Part shown: positions 26,425-40,711 of the stretch, one piece after another | How the letters are laid out: every line of letters starts with the position of its first letter | How positions within the stretch are numbered: the stretch's first letter is position 1 | Assembly: GCA_023614405.1 (NCBI GenBank) | Contig: CM042692.1 | Location: 118,041,503-118,105,502 of the forward strand | Reading direction: 5' to 3' | Origin: Avena insularis | Lineage: Eukaryota > Streptophyta > Magnoliopsida > Poales > Poaceae | DNA: 64,000 nt | Made by a program: the position numbers and the translations under genes | Notes under the pieces: generated by a model | The model's input: the letters and a program-made list of their open reading frames with translations, nothing else | What the model was told of the DNA's origin: nothing | The model's database searches: none

Positions 26425-28122
26425 TGTTGGAATTATGCCTAGAGGCAATAATAAAGATGTTATTATTATAATTCTTGTTCATGATAAAGTTTATATTCCA
26501 TGCTAGAATTGTATTAAGCGGAAACATTAATACTTGTGTGGTTTGTGAACAACACCGTGTCCCTAATGCGCCTCTATGGACTAGCTCATTGATCAATGAT
26601 GGTTAAGGTTTCCTAACCATAGACATGAGTTGTCAATTGGTAATGAGATCATATCATTGGGAGAATGATATGATGGACAGACCAAACTAAGCGAAGCAAT
26701 TAGATCGTGTCATTGTGTTCATCTTTGCGAAGCTTTTCCTATGTCAAATATTGTATTCCTTAGACCATGAGATAATGCAACTCCTGGTATCGGAAGAAAG
26801 CTTTGAGGTCATCAAGCGTCATCCTATGAAAGAGTGATCATAAAGGTGTCTCTCGGTGATCGGAAAGTATCTGTTGGGTTGTATGTATCGAGATGGGATT
26901 TGTCCCTCCCAAGTCGGAGAGATATACTTGGGCCCTTTCGTCGATATCAACACGCTTGCAAGCATGTGGTTAAGGAGTTAATCACAAATTGATATCGGAT
27001 TCTGAACGAGTAAAGTACTAACGTGAGCGAGATTGAACTAGGTATGGCGATACTGACGATCGAATCTCGGGCAAGTAAAATATCGCGAGCGAAGGGAATA
27101 TATATGGGATTGATTGAATCCTGGCATCGTGGTTCATCCGATATGATCATCGATGAATGTGTGGGAGTCAATATGGGTGCGGACCCGCTGTTGATTATTG
27201 ATAGAAGATCATATGCGCATATTCTCGAACCGAGGTCACACATAACGTGTCTCGGCGCTAGGATAGATTGGATACTTGGTTTATGAATTTTTGTTGAGTC
27301 TCGGATGGGATCCGGGACATCACGAGAGGTTCGGAATGGTCGGAGAATAAGATTCATATAAGGCGTGCAGTTTCTGGAGTTCTGAATTGTTTCGGATTAA
27401 TCGGTATTGTACCAGAAGCTTCTAGAACCTTCCGGAAGGGGGCCAACGTGGTCCCACCTTCCGGGAGGGGGCATGGGCCTATGAGGGAGTGTCCTTGCCG
27501 CATTGGGCCAGGGGCACAAGGCCCCATAGGGCCCAGCCGATCCTAGATAAGTTTAAATCGTTTAAACTAGAGATAAGATAGGGTTTCTAGAAGGGAGAGT
27601 TTAAATCGTTTAAACTAGAGATAGGCTTGGAGGATGGGCAAAGGGTTGGACGCACCACCCCCCCTCTATATATAGAGGGCTGGTGCGCCCCCTTCCCCCT
27701 CTCTCACACACCTTCCTCCAAACCCTAGTTGCCCTGCTGCCTTCCTCTCCCTCCCATTTGTTTGTGGAGAAGCCCTGCTGCAGAAATTCTCCACCATATA
27801 CACCACGCCGTCGTGTTGTAGATCCAATCCATCTCTCCACCATACTTTCTGGTCCGAGGAAGGAGGAGACGTCGAGGTGTTGCACGTGTGCATCTCACGG
27901 AGGCACCGCCACTTGTGGTGCTAGATCGGATCGGATCGCGAGGAGGAGAAGCGAGTACGACTACATCACCCACGTTAAACCAGGCGTTCACTGCATGAAT
28001 CTTCAAGGGTATGAAGATCTAATCCAATCTCTCTCGTTGTTTGCATCTCCTAGATTAGATCTTGGCTTTCCCTCTGTTCGCTTCCGTAGAAAATTTTGAT
28101 TTACTATGCTGCGAAACCCTCA
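26425..28122 (+). repeat. 3' LTR (1698 bp)
   Basis: Begins TGTTGGAATTATGCC and ends gcgaaaccctCA, followed by the second GGTCT. It aligns end to end with the 5' LTR. It contains the same duplicated palindrome (27551-27567 and 27599-27615) and the TATA box at 27666-27676. Confidence 0.93.
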
Positions 28123-28127
28123 GGTCT
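28123..28127 (+). repeat. Target site duplication, right copy (GGTCT)
   Basis: Matches 19592-19596 and reads on into gtgggaagaacacac, restoring the satellite monomer that was split. Confidence 0.93.
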
Positions 28128-31100
28128 GTGGGAAGAACACACATGCAATGACACTGGTGATATGTGGTTTGTGAGAAGAACACACATCCAATGACAATGG
28201 GTGTGGTTCATGATATGGTTTGTGAGAAGAACACACATGCAATGACACTGGTGGATCCTTACGTGGTCTGTGGGAATAACACACATGCAATGACACTCGT
28301 GGATCCATGTGTGGTTCATGGGAAGAACACACGTGCAATGACACTGGTGGATCCATGTGTGGTTCATGGGAAGAACACACATGCAATGACACCGGTGATA
28401 TGTGGTTTGTGATAAGAACACACATGCAATGACACTGGGTGGATCCATGTGTGGTCTGTGGGAAGAACACACATGCAATGACACTGGTGGATCCATGTGT
28501 GGTCTATGGGAACAACACACATGCAATGACACAGGTGATATGTGGTATGTGAGAAGAACACACATGCAATTACTCTAGCTGTGGTGCATGAAAAGAGCAG
28601 ACATGCGATGGCACTAGTGGATCCATGTGTGGTCTGTGAGAAGAACACACATGCAATGACTCTAGCTGTGGTTCATGAAAAGAGCAGACATGCGATGGCA
28701 CTGGTGGATCCATGTGTGGTCTATGGGAAGAACATACATGCAATGACTCTGGTGATATGTGGTTTGTGAGAAGAACACACATGCAATGACTCTAGCTGTG
28801 GTTAATGAGAAGAACAGACATGCAATGACATCGGTGGATCCATGTGGGGATAATGAGAAGAACACACATGCAATGATACTGGGTGTGGTTCATGATATGG
28901 TTTGTGAGAAGAACACGCATGCAATGACTCTAGCTGTGGTTCATGGGAAGAACACACATGCAATTACACTGGTGGATCCATGTGTGGTCTGTGAGAAGAA
29001 CACACATGCAATGACACTGGGTGTGGTTCATGATATAGTTTGTGAGAAGAACACACATGCAATGACACTGGTGGATCCATGTTTGGTGTTGGGAAGAACA
29101 CACATGCAATGACACTGGTGATATGTGGTCTGTGAGAAGAACACGCATCCAATGACTCTAGTTGTGGTTCATGAAAAGAGAAGACATGCAATGACACTGG
29201 TTGATCCATGTGTTGTTCATGGGAAGAACACACATGCAATGGCACTAGGTGGATCCATGTGTGGTTTGTGAGAAGAACACCCATGCAATGACACTGGTGG
29301 ATCCATGTGTGATTCATGGGAAGAACACACATGCAATGACTCTGGTGATATGTGGTATGTGAAAAGAACAAACATGCAATGACTCTAGCCGCGGTTCATT
29401 ACTAGAGCAGACATGCGATGCCACTGGTGGATCCATGTGTGGTTTGTGAGAAGAACACACATGCAATGACACCGGTGGATCCATGTGTGGTCAGTGGGAA
29501 GAACACACATGCAATGACACTGGTGATATGTGGTTTGTGAGAAGAACACACATGCAATGACACTGGGTGTGGTTCATGATATGGTTTGTGAGAAGAACAC
29601 ACATGCAATGACACTGGTGGATCCTTACGTGGTCTGTGAGAATAACACACATGCAATGACACTGGTGGATCAATGTGTGGTTCATGGGAAGAACACACAT
29701 GCAATGACCCTGGTGGATCCATGTGTGGTCTTTGGGAAGAACACACATGCAATGGCACTGGTAATATGTGGTCTATGATTAGAACACACATCCAATGACT
29801 CTAGCTGTGGTTCATGAAAATAGCAGACATGCAATGACACTTGTGGATCCATGTGTGGTTCATGGGAAGAACACACATGCAATGACACAAGGTGGATCCA
29901 TGTGTGGTCTTTGGGAAGAACACACATGCAATGACACTGGTGGATCTATGTGTGGTCTGTGGGAAGAACACAAATGTAATGACACAGGTGATATGTGGTA
30001 TGTGAGAAGAACACACATGTAATGACTTTAGCCGTGGTTCATAAAAAGAGCAGACATGCGATGGCACTGGTGGATCCATGTGTGGTTTGTGAGAAGAACA
30101 CACATGCAATGACACCGGTGGATCCATGTGTGGTCTGTGGGAGGAACACACATGCAATGACACTGGTGATATGTGGTTTGTGAGAAGAACACACATCCAA
30201 TGACAATGGGTGTGGTTCATGATATGGTTTGTGAGAAGAAAACACATGCAATGACACTGGTGGATCCTTACGTGGTCTGTGAGATTAACACACATGCAAT
30301 GACACTCGTGGATCCATGTGTGGTTCATGGGAAGAACACATATGCAATGACATTGGTGGATCCATGTGTGGTTCATGGGAAGAACACACATGCAATGACA
30401 CCGGTGGTATGTGGTTTGTGATAAGAACACACATGCAATGACACTAGGTTGATCCATGTGTGGTCTGTGGGAAGAACACACATGCAATGACACTGGTGGA
30501 TCCATGTGTGGTCTTTGGGAACAACAGACATGCAATGACACAGGTGATATGTGGTCTGTGAGAAGAACACACATGCAATGACTCTAGTTGTGGTTCATGA
30601 AAAGAGCAGACATGCGATGGCACTGGTGGATCCATGTGTGGTTTGTGAGAAGAACACACATGCTATGACTCTAGCTGTGGTTCATGAAAAGAGCAGACAT
30701 GCGATGGCACTGGTGGATCCATGTGTGGTCTATGGGAAGAACATACATGCAATGACTCTGGTGATATGTGGTTTGTGAGAAGAACACACATGCAATGACT
30801 CTAGCTATGGTTAATGAGAAGAGGAGACATGCAATGACACCGGTGGATCCATGTGGGGTTAATGAGAAGAACACACATGCAATGACACTGGGTGTGGTTC
30901 ATGATATGGTTTGTGAGAAGAACACGCATGCAATGACTCTAGCTGTGGTTCATGGGAAGAACACACATGCAATGACACTGGGTGGATCAATGTGTGGTTT
31001 GTGAGAATAACACACATGCAATGACACCGGTGGATCCTTACGTGGTTTGTGAGAATAACACACATGCAATGACACCGGTGGAGCCTTGTGTGGTTCATGG

Positions 31101-31166
31101 GAAGAACACACATGCAATGACACTAGTGGATATGTGGTTTGTGATAAGAACACACATGCAATGACT

Positions 31167-32747
31167 CTAGCTGTGGTTCGTGAATAGAATAGACATGGAT
31201 GACACTGGGTGTGGTTCATGATATGGTTTGTGATAAGAACACACATACAATGATTCTAGCCATGCTTCATGGGAAGAACACACATGCAATGACACTGGGT
31301 GGATCCATGTGTGGTCTGTGGGAAGAACACACATGCAATGACACTGGTGGATCCATGTGTGGTTTGTGAGAAGAACACACATGCAATGACTCTAGATGTG
31401 GTTAATGAGAAGAGCAGACATGCAATGACACCGGTGGATCCATGTGGGGTTAATGATAAGAACACACATGCAATGACACTGGGTGTGGTTCATGATATGG
31501 TTTGTGATAAGAACATGCATGCAATGACTCTAGATGTGGGTCATGGGAAGAACACACATGCAATGACACTGGGTGGAACCATGTGTGGTTTGTGAGAAGA
31601 ACAGACATGCAATGACACTGGTGGATCCATGTGTAGTCTTTGGGAATAACACACATGCAATGACATAGGTGATATGTGGTATGTGAGAAGAACACACATG
31701 CAATGACTCTAGCTGTGGTTCTTGAAAAGAGCAGACATGCGATGACACTGGTGGATCCATGTGTGGTTCATGGGAAGAACACACATGCAATGACACTGGT
31801 GGATCCATGTGTGTTCCATTCGAAGAACACACATGCAATGACTCTGGTGATATGTGGTTTGTGAGAAGAACACACATGGAATGACTCTAGCTATGGTTAA
31901 TGAGAAGAGCAGACATGCAATGACACCGGTGGATCCATGTGTGGTTAATGAGAAGAACACACATGCAATGACACTGGGTGTCGTTCATGATATGGTGGTG
32001 AGAAGAACATGCATGCAATGACTCTAGCTGTGGTTCATGGGAAGAACAGACATGCAATGACACTGGGTGGATGCATATGTGGTCTGTGGGAAGAACACAC
32101 ATGCAATGACACTGGTGGATCCATGTGTGGTCTGTGGGAAGAACACACATGCAATGAAATAGGTGATATGTGGTCTGTGAGAAGAACACACATGTAATGA
32201 CTCGAGCTATGGTTCATGAAAAGAGCAGACATGCGATGACACTGGGTGGATCCATGTGTGGTTTGTGAGAAGAACACGCATGCATTAACACTGGTGGATC
32301 CATGTGTGGTTCATGGGAAGAACACACATGCAATGACTCTGGTGATATGTGGTTTGTGAGAAGAACAAACAGGCAATTACTCTAGCTATGGTTAATGAGA
32401 AGAGAAGACATGCAATGACACCGGTGGATCCATGTGTGGTTAATGAGAAGAACACACATGCAATGACACTAGGTGTGGTTCATGATATGGTGGTGAGAAG
32501 AACACGCATGCAATGACTCTAGCTGTGGTTCATGGGAAGAACACACATGCAATGACACTGGGTGGATCAATGTGTGGTTTGTGAGAAGAACACACATGCA
32601 ATGACACCGGTGGATCCTTACGTGGTTTGTGAGAATAACACACATGCAATGACACCGGTGGATCCTTGTGTGGTTAATGGGAAGAACACACATGCAATGA
32701 CACTAGTGGATATGTGGTTTTGTGATAAGAACACACATGCAATAACT
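31167..32747. repeat. Higher-order repeat D1 (1581 bp)
   Basis: The monomer order here is repeated exactly 1581 bp downstream; matching landmarks are 31299/32880, 31676/33257 and 32009/33590. The homology is close over about 1.4 kb. Confidence 0.85.
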
Positions 32748-34131
32748 CTAGCTGTGGTTCGTGAAAAGAACAAACATGGATGACACTTGGTGTGGTTCAT
32801 GATATGGTTTGTGAGAAGAACACACATACAATGATTCTAGCCATGGTTCATGGGAAGAACACACATGCAATGACACTGGGTGGATCCATGTGTGGTCTGT
32901 GGGAAGAACACACATGCAATGACACTGGTGGATCCATGTGTGGTTTGTGAGAAGAACACACATGCAATGACTCTAGATGTGGTTAATGAGAAGAGCAGAC
33001 ATGCAATGACACCGGTGGATCCATGTGGGGTTAATGATAAGAACACACATGCAATGACACTGGGTGTGGTTCATGATATAGTTTGTGATAAGAACACGCA
33101 TGCAATGACTCTAGATGTGGTTCATGGGAAGAACACACATGCAATGGCACTGGGTGGAACCATGTGTGGTTTGTGAGAAGAACAGACATGCAATGACACT
33201 TGTGGATCCATGTGTAGTCTTTGGGAATAACACACATGCAATGACATAGGTGATATGTGGTATGTGAGAAGAACACACATGCAATGACTCTAGCTGTGGT
33301 TCATGAAAAGAGCAGACATGCGATGACACTGGTGGATCCATGTGTGGTTCGTGGGAAGAACACACATGCAATGACACTGGTGGATCCATGTGTGTTCCAT
33401 TGGAAGAACACACATGCAATGACTCTAGTGATATGTGGTTTGTGAGAAGAACACACATGGAATGACTCTAGCTATGGTTAATGAGAAGAGCAGACATGCA
33501 ATGACACCGGTGGATCCATGTGTGGTTAATGAGAAGAACACACATGCAATGACACTGGGTGTGGTTCATGATATGGTGGTGAGAAGAACATGCATGTAAT
33601 GACTCTAGCTGTGGTTCATGGGAAGAACAGACATGCAATGACACTGGGTGGATGCATATGTGGTCTGTGGGAAGAACACACATGCAATGACACTGGTGGA
33701 TCCTTGTGTGGTCAGTGGGAAGAACACACATGCAATGAAATAGGTGATATGTGGTCTGTGAGAAGAACACACATGTAATGACGCGAGCTATGGTTCATGA
33801 AAAGAGCAGACATGCGATGACACTGGGTGGATCCATGTGTGGTTTGTGAGAAGAACACGCATGCATTGACACTGGTGGATCCATGTGTGGTTCATGGGAA
33901 GAACACACATGCAATGACTCTGGTGATATGTGGTTTGTGAGAAGAACACATAGGCAATGACTCTAGCTATGGTTAATGAGAAGAGAAGACATGCAATGAC
34001 ATCGGTGGATCCATGTGTGGTTAATGAGAAGAACACACATGCAATGACACTAGGTGTGGTTCATGATATGGTGGTGAGAAGAACATGCATGCAATGACTC
34101 TAGCTGTGGTTCATGGGAAGAACACACATGC
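32748..34131. repeat. Higher-order repeat D2
   Basis: Second copy of D1. The copies diverge after about 34131, where D2 has a ggatgcatatg-type monomer in place of the ggatcaatg unit of D1. Confidence 0.82.
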
Positions 34132-37100
34132 AATGACAATGGGTGGATGCATATGTGGTCTGTGGGAAGAACACACATGCAATGACACTAGTGATATGTG
34201 GTCTGTGAGAAGAACACACATCCAATGACTCTAGTCTTGGTTCATGAAAAGAGCAGACATGCAATGACACTGGTTGATCCATGTCTGGTTCATCGGAAGA
34301 ACACACATGCAATGACTATAGCTGTGGTTCATGAGAAGAACACACATGCAATGACACTGGGTGTGGTTAATGATATGGTTTGTAAGAAGAACACACATGC
34401 AATGACTCTAGCTATGGTTCATGAAAAGAGCACGCATGCGATGACTCTAGCTGTGGTTCATGGGAAGAGCAGACATACAATGATACTGGGTGGATCCATG
34501 TGTGGTTCATGGGAAGAACGCATATGCAATGACACTAGTGGATCCATGTGTGGTCTGTGGGAAGAACACACATGCAATGACACTGGTGGATCCATGTGTG
34601 GTTCATGGGAAGAACACACATGCAATGACACCGGTGATATGTGGTTTGTGAGAAGAACATACATGCAATGACTCTAGCTGTGCTTCATGAAAAGAGCAGA
34701 CATGCAATGACACCGGTGGATCCATGTGGGGTTAATGAGAAGAATACACATGCAATGACACTAGGTGTGGTTCATGATATGGTTTGTGAGAAGAACACAC
34801 ATGCAATGACACTGGTGGATCGATGTGTGGTCTGTGAGAAGAATATACATGCAAAGACAGTGGGTGTGGTTCATGATATGGTTTGTGAGAAGAACACACA
34901 TGCAATAACACTGGTGGATCCATGTGTGGTCTTTGGGAAGAACACACATGCAATGACACTGGTGATATGTGGTCTATGAGAAGAACACACATCCAATGAC
35001 TCTAGCTATGGTTCATGAAAAGAGAAGACATGCAATGACACTAGTGGATCCATGTGTGGTTCATGGGAAGAACACACATGCAATGACACTGGGTGGATCC
35101 ATGTGTGGTCTGTGGGAAGAACACACATGCAATGACACTAGTGGATCCATGTGTGGTCTGTGGGAAGAACACACATGCAATGACACAGGTTATATGTGGT
35201 CTATGAGAAGAACACACATGCAATGACTCTAGCCGTGGTTCATGAAAAGAGTAGACATGCAATGGAACTAGTGGATCCATGTGTGGTTTGTGAGAAGAAC
35301 ACACATGCAATGACACCGGTGGATCCATGTGTGGTCTGTGGGAAGAACACACATGCAATGACACTGGTGATATGTGGTTTGTGAGAATAACACACATCCA
35401 ATGACACTGGATGTGGTTCATGATATGGTTTGTGAGAAGAACACACATGCAATGACACTGGTGGATCCTTACGTGGTCTGTGAGAATAACACAGATGCAA
35501 TCACACTGGTGGATCCATGTGTGGTTCATGGGAAGAACACACATGGAATGCCACTGGTGATATGTCGTTTGTGAGAATAACACACATGCAATGACAATGG
35601 GTGGATCCATGTGTGGTCTGTGGGAAGAACACACATGCAATGACACTGGTGGATCCATGTGTGGTCTGTGGGAAGAACACACATGCAATGACACAGGTGA
35701 TATGTGGTTTTTGAGAAGAACACACATGCAATGACTCTAGCTGTGGTTCATGAAAAGAGCAGACATGCGATGGCACTGGTGGATCCATGTGTGGTCTATG
35801 AGAAGAACGCACATGCAATGACTCTAGCTATGTTTCATGAAAAGAGAAGACATGCGATGGCACTGGTGGATCCATGTGTGGTCTGTGGGAAGAAGACACA
35901 TGCAATGACTCTAGTGATATGTGGTTTGTGAGAAGAACACACATGCAATGACTCTAGCTGTGGTTAATGAGAAGAGCAGATATGCAATGACACCGATGGA
36001 TCCATGTGGGGTTAATGAGAAGAACACACATGCAATGACACTAGGTGTGGTTCATGATATGGTTTGTGAGAAGAACACGCATGCAATGACTCTAGCTGTG
36101 GTTCATGGGAAGAACACACATGCAATGACAGTGGGTGGATCCATGTGTGGTTTGTGATTAGAACACACATGCAATGACACTGGTGGATCCATGCGTGGCC
36201 TTTGGGAAGAACACACATGCAATGACATGGGTAATATGTGGTCTGTGAGAAGAACACACATGCAATGACTCTAGCTATGGTTCATGAAAAGAGCAGACAT
36301 GCGATGACACTGGTGGATCCATGTGTGGTTCATGGGAAGAACACACATGCAATGACACTGGTGGATCCATGTGTGGTCCATGGGAAGAACACACATGCAA
36401 TGACTCTGGTGATATTTGGTTTGTGAGAAGAACACACATGCAATGACTCTAGCTGTGGTTAATGAGAAGAGTAGACATGCAATGACACCGGTGGATCCAT
36501 GTGTGGTTAATGAGAAGAACACACATGCAATGACACTGTGTGTGGTTCATGATATGGATTGTGAGAAGAACACGCATGCAATGACTCTAGCTGTGGTTCA
36601 TGGAAGAACACTCATGCAATGCCACTGGGTGGATCCATGTGTGGTCTGTGGGAAGAACACACATGCAATGACACTGGTGGATCCATGTGTGGTCTGTGGG
36701 AAGAACACACACGCAATGACACAGGTGATATGTGGCCTGTGAGAAGAACACACATGCAATGACTCTAGCTGTGGTGCATGAAAAGAGAGCAGACATGCGA
36801 TGACACTAGGTGGATCCATGTGTGGTTTGTGAGAAGAACACACATGCAATGACACTGGTGGATCCATGTATGGTTCCTGGGAAGAACACACATGCTATGA
36901 CTCTGGTGATATGTGGTTTGTGAAAAGAACAGACATGCAATGACTCTAGCTGTGGTTAATGAGAAGAGCAGACATGCAATGACACCGGTGGATCCATGTG
37001 TGGTTTGTGAGAAGAACACACATGCAATGACACTAGGTGTGGTTCATGATATGGTTTGTAAGAAGAACACACATGCAATGACTGTAGATGTGGTTCATGA

Positions 37101-39201
37101 AAAGAGCAGACATGCGATGACTCTAACTTTGGTTCATGAAAACAGCAGACCTGCGATGCCACCGGTGGATCCATGTGTGGTCTATGAGATGAACACGCAT
37201 GCAATTACACCGGTGGATCCTTACGTGGTTTGTGAGAATAACACACGTGCAATGACTCTAGCTGGATCCGTGTGTAGTTCATGGGAAGAACACACATGCA
37301 ATGACACAGGTGATATGTGGTTTGTGAGAAGAACACACATGCAATGACTCTGGTGATATGTGGTTTGTGAAAAGAATAGACATGCAATGACTCTAGCTGT
37401 GGTTAATGAGAAGAGCAGACATGCAATGACACCGTTGGATCCATGTGGGGTTAATGAGAAGAACACACATGCAATGACAGTGGTTGTGGTTCATGATATG
37501 GTTTGTGAGAAGAACACACATGCAATGACACTGGTGGATCCTTGGTCTGTGAGAATAACACACATGCAATGACACTAGTGGGTCCATGTGTGGTTCATGG
37601 GAAGAACACACATGCAATGACACTGGTGGATCCATGTGTGGTCTTTCGGAAGAACACACATGCAATGACATAGGTGATACGTGGTCTATGAGAAGAACAC
37701 ACATTCAATGACTCTAGCTGTGGTTCATGAAAAGAGGAGACATGCAATGACACTGGTGGATCCATGTGTGGTTCATGGGAAGAACACACATGCAATGACA
37801 CTGGGTGGATCCATGTGTGGTTTGTGAGAAGAACACACATGTAATGACACAAGGTGTGGTTCATGATATGGTTTGTAAGAAGAACACAGATGCAATGACT
37901 CTAGCTGTGGTTCATGAAAAGTGCACGCATGCGATGACTCTAGATGTGGTTCATGGGAAGAGCAGATATACAATGACACTGGTCCATCCATGTGTGGTTC
38001 ATGGGAAGAACACACATGCAATGACACTAGTGGATCCATGTGTGGTCTGTGGGAAGAAGACACATGCAATGACACTGGTGGATCCATGTTGGGTTCATGG
38101 GAAGAACGCACATGCAATGACTCTAGCCGTGGTTCATGAAAAGAGCAGACATGCAATGACACCGGTGGATCCATGTGTGGTTTGTGAGAAGAACACACAT
38201 GCAATGACACCTGTGGATCCATGTGTGGTCAGTGGGAAGAACACACATGCAATGACACTGGTGGTATGTGGTTTGTGAGAAGAACACAAATCCAATGACT
38301 CTAGTGGATCCTTGCGTGGTTTATGAGTTGTTTATGAGAAGAACACACATCCAATGAACTCTAGTGGATCTATCTTGGCATAATTTGATGTATGCCATGA
38401 TGTATTTCATTGTACAAGACAGTCACTTTCCATTTTATACTACTCAGTATCGCCCTTGGTTTTATGTGGTTCTACTCAGTTTTGCCCCCCCTCTCTATCT
38501 TTCGTAGAAGCACAAATCTGTGCTCACCCTGTCTGCTACTCCCTTATTGGTTATCACAGTTGTCACGCGGATCGTGCACACCAACCGTTGATTCTGTGTG
38601 ATCCAACGATGATCGTTGCACACGTCATGCCCTTCACAGTACAGCGTGAGACAGCACGGAGATCTTCCTCAGCGAGACTTCTACAAGAAGGAACACGATG
38701 CCGTCCATGGAAAAAGTTGTCGAGCGGTCATGTCATGTTTAATCAAGTCTGAAAAGCCTACTACTGCTACTAATATGCCACAACGCATGCGTCATCGAGT
38801 GCACGGTCGTCGATGGACAACTGCAATTTATTGCCACTTGATTTTAATAAGTCATATCCCATTTTTTACGCAGCGGCTCTCAATCGCCAATTTTAGGGCC
38901 GTGTCAAACTTCGTACATAGAAATTGTGTGTGCGCCCTTTGCATGCGGCTTAATACAGAACTGGCATGCATGGCCCGGGAAAAAACGTGACGTACCGTGC
39001 GCGTGTCGCGGTGCACGGTGTAGTCGACTACGCAGCGCGTTGCACAGTGGTGCAAGGAAACGTGCCTTGCTTATATCCACCTTAACTATAGAGACCCTCT
39101 CTGCACACCCACTCCCACTCTCGCTCACTGTCCCCACGCAACCCTCTCCACTGTCCCACCAGCATCCGCAAACTCCCGAGAATACCCCGTACGTGCCGGC
39201 G

Positions 39202-40241
39202 ATGGACGAGGAGGATAAGGTGGCCATCGTCGCCTCCGTGGCCGCCGGCGAGGAGGCCCCTGTCTCCTCGCCGGTCCCCGTCGACGCGTTGAAAGCACGC
39301 GTTGTCCCTGTCCAGGCCTAGTGGAGGCATCGATGGCAGCCGCCATTCCTGTCCAGGACCCCGCCCAGCTACCGACGGAGCCGCCGAAGAGGAGCCCCCC
39401 GCCGGTGAGGAGGCCCCCGCTGGTCACAAGCAGATCATGCACTTCTTGGGCACCTATGATCCAGATAAGTACATTGCTCCACTGAACCCATAAGACACCG
39501 GCATCGACGACCTATGGTCGGAGGAAACTAGGGTTTGCTCCCCTCCCCTGGTTCTTCTACCGTTTGTTAGAAATAATGGGCTAATCTATTTAAAATTTAG
39601 CTGGTATTGTCATGTTTAATATTCTGGAATTAATCATGGAAATTGTGCCTAATTATCCAACACCGTTCCCATCGTTGGATGCTAGATATTGGTTTATTAG
39701 GATTCGCTTGTTCGCATTTCGATTGCTCGATCTTCTTACACCATCTACTCCCCCATTTTCCCTTTCTTCCAATAGGTTTCCGGCAGCGACGTTTGCAGCG
39801 ATGACGAGTCCATTCACACCAAGGCTCATCAGGTGCTGAGGAGGCTGCGTCGGCACATCTGACGGCTTCCTCGGGGACCCCTGATTTGCCCTTCCGCAAG
39901 GGGGGGCGTCTACTGCTTGATGAGTCGTGCCGCTGACGGCACCGTCTTAAACACCTTACTGAAGCATGCAGAGGTTGCGGGCTCTGGCATCCACAAAAGC
40001 GGCAAGCCCGAGCCCGCGAACATCAATGCCTACATCGCTGAACACCGTGCTCTCTGCATTCACATCCGAAACCTCCAGCGGGTGGCCATCAAAGAGGGTC
40101 GCATGCCTCCAATCAGGCCCAAGGCCCCCCAAGTCCAAGAAACTAGGCAGCAAGAAGTGGCGGAAGTACCAGAGGGAGATGGCGGAGGCGCGGGCGCTTG
40201 CAGGATGTGCCTGCAGCTGCGGCGGCTGCCCTTGCTGCTAA
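39202..40241 (+). pseudogene. zf-XS-like gene, copy A (broken)
   Basis: Two exons are inferred. Exon 1 starts at the ATG at 39202 (leader is C/A-rich; a TTATATCC box lies about 130 bp upstream) and reads into a TAG at 39319-39321; the next recognisable part, ending in FLGTYDPDKYIAPLNP, is in another frame. Exon 2 starts after the acceptor at 39774-39775 and contains ESIHTKAHQVLRRL, CPFRKG, and LLKHAEVAGSGIHKSG then AYIAEHRAL, which resemble the zf-XS zinc finger of SGS3/IDN2-type RNA-directed DNA methylation proteins. One expected Cys is Arg (CPFR). The exon 1 donor that is GT in copy B reads GA here (39524-39525). A basic tail (KKWRKYQREMAEA) is frame-shifted at a C run. Not functional as written. 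The family call is by motif only. Confidence 0.55.
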
Positions 40242-40711
40242 GCAGCTTATTTCTAGCTATATCCTATTTCTGGCTGAATGCATCGAACCTCGTTAAGCAA
40301 CCTACTTTCTATCGCTATATCCTATTTAGCTGCGCACAACTATATCTACATTTGTTTTGTTTTCTGAATGAATGTATTCTGCCTGGTGTGATTTGCTGCT
40401 CTAGATTTGCTACCTGATCGGAGGCAAAAAGAGGTCCAAAAGGGAACGAAATATCGAAGTGAGAATCTTCTCTAGATTTGCTACCAATTTGGGCAAAATG
40501 AAACATATATGTTTAGCGAGAGAGGAAAATGGCACTCTTTCAAACTGCCAGTTAAGAAGCTACCATCTTGACAAGCTACAAGACACATACATAAACATAA
40601 CACAACGAGGGTTAAATTTATTTTACTAGTATCACTTGATGCGCTAGACATCTTGGCAAGCTAACAGAGTTCCACAAAACAGAAACATAACACTGACAAG
40701 TAAAATTTAAT
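40242..40711. other. Intergenic stretch between convergent genes, copy A
   Basis: About 470 bp between the end of the zf-XS-like gene and the end of the exonuclease-like gene. It should hold the two 3' untranslated regions. No repeat or RNA gene is seen. The counterpart in segment B is 53072-53541. Confidence 0.5.

Larger units (their letters stand above)
19597..28122 (+). mobile_element. Full-length Ty1-copia LTR retrotransposon (BARE-1/WIS/Angela-like)
   Basis: The element is 8526 bp and has two LTRs of about 1.7 kb (TG...CA), a tRNA-Met-type primer-binding site, gag and pol remnants in the order gag, integrase, reverse transcriptase, RNase H, a polypurine tract, and a 5 bp target duplication. 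Integrase ahead of reverse transcriptase is the copia order. The LTR opening TGTTGGAATTATGCC with cctagaggcaataataa is typical of the BARE-1/WIS/Angela group of Triticeae and related grasses; assignment below that level is not possible by eye. The coding region is broken by many frameshifts, so as written the element is not autonomous, although some breaks may be assembly errors. It interrupts the satellite and is the only sizeable transposon recognised in the arrays. Confidence 0.93.
28123..38370. repeat. Satellite array 2 (type 1 monomers)
   Basis: A continuation of array 1 beyond the copia insertion, about 10.2 kb or roughly 220 monomers of the same 39/43/48/51 bp set. Larger periods are seen: about 2009 bp between 28164 and 30173, and 1581 bp between 31167 and 32748. 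The last units (38290-38370) are degenerate, with tccaatgaactctagtggatc as the final recognisable piece before unique sequence. Confidence 0.95.

Noticed and set aside
19597..28122. The copia element as an active, autonomous element
   Set aside because: gag, integrase, reverse transcriptase and RNase H are spread over several frames with stops. Even allowing for sequence error, activity cannot be claimed from this text.
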